A stretch of 64,000 nucleotides of DNA from Antedon mediterranea (lineage: Eukaryota; Echinodermata; Crinoidea; Comatulida; Antedonidae), in assembly GCF_964355755.1 (NCBI RefSeq), contig NC_092675.1, positions 9,935,312 to 9,999,311 of the forward strand; not shown here. Direction: 5' to 3'. Within the stretch, counting starts at the first letter, position 1. Below are more model-generated notes on this DNA. The model did no database searches. It saw only the letters and a list, made by a program, of their open reading frames with translations, and had not been told where the DNA came from.

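Overview
The window is AT-rich animal nuclear DNA. It has small exons with GT/GC..AG borders, long introns full of transposon debris, SINEs and tandem repeats, and no operon structure. The mix of a DIRS retrotransposon, Helitron-like repeats, Harbinger-type MITEs and many TAGGCCTA-like palindromes suggests a marine invertebrate, possibly an echinoderm. The species call is low-confidence inference.

One plus-strand host gene explains essentially all host coding sequence. I place 21 exons between 4341 and 62006, plus a probable 22nd at 63941 that runs off the window. Every predicted junction is phase-compatible. The 5' end encodes the second half of an ALP/Enigma-like PDZ domain (4341-4492). Proline/serine-rich linkers follow (12500-34812). 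A SORBS (CAP/ponsin/vinexin) SoHo-type region lies at 47440-55919, with SDWYRQMYKSIHKMDKP and PGSILNYVPGKSSL as landmarks. A 3.1-kb exon (56665-59811) and a short exon (61779-62006) come next. The three SH3 domains expected of SORBS proteins would lie downstream, and the first half of the PDZ upstream. The product is therefore probably a cytoskeletal/adhesion scaffold that joins a PDZ to a SORBS body.

The introns hold the mobile DNA. At 19031-30039 there is an 11-kb head-to-tail array of seven ~1.55-kb units that look like a non-autonomous Helitron/HINE element: exact 3' ends (hairpin, then CTAG|T), ragged 5' ends and short complementary subterminal motifs. A diverged inverted copy sits at 46183-47319. 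At 36226-41714 there is a GC-rich, apparently young DIRS-type retrotransposon (gag-like ORF, RT/RNase H, tyrosine recombinase, identical inverted terminal repeats, internal complementary region) with one in-frame stop in the RT. Two Harbinger-like elements share TIRs (5403-6335 and 62739-63581), and the second keeps a Myb/SANT-like coding remnant. Further items are tRNA-derived SINEs (6936, ~49100, 54459), a MITE nested in the last SINE, a 5S-rRNA-derived fragment (50898-50972), a 61-bp minisatellite beside the DIRS element and several small MITEs.

All exon limits, domain calls and repeat alignments were made by eye. No alignment or database search was run.
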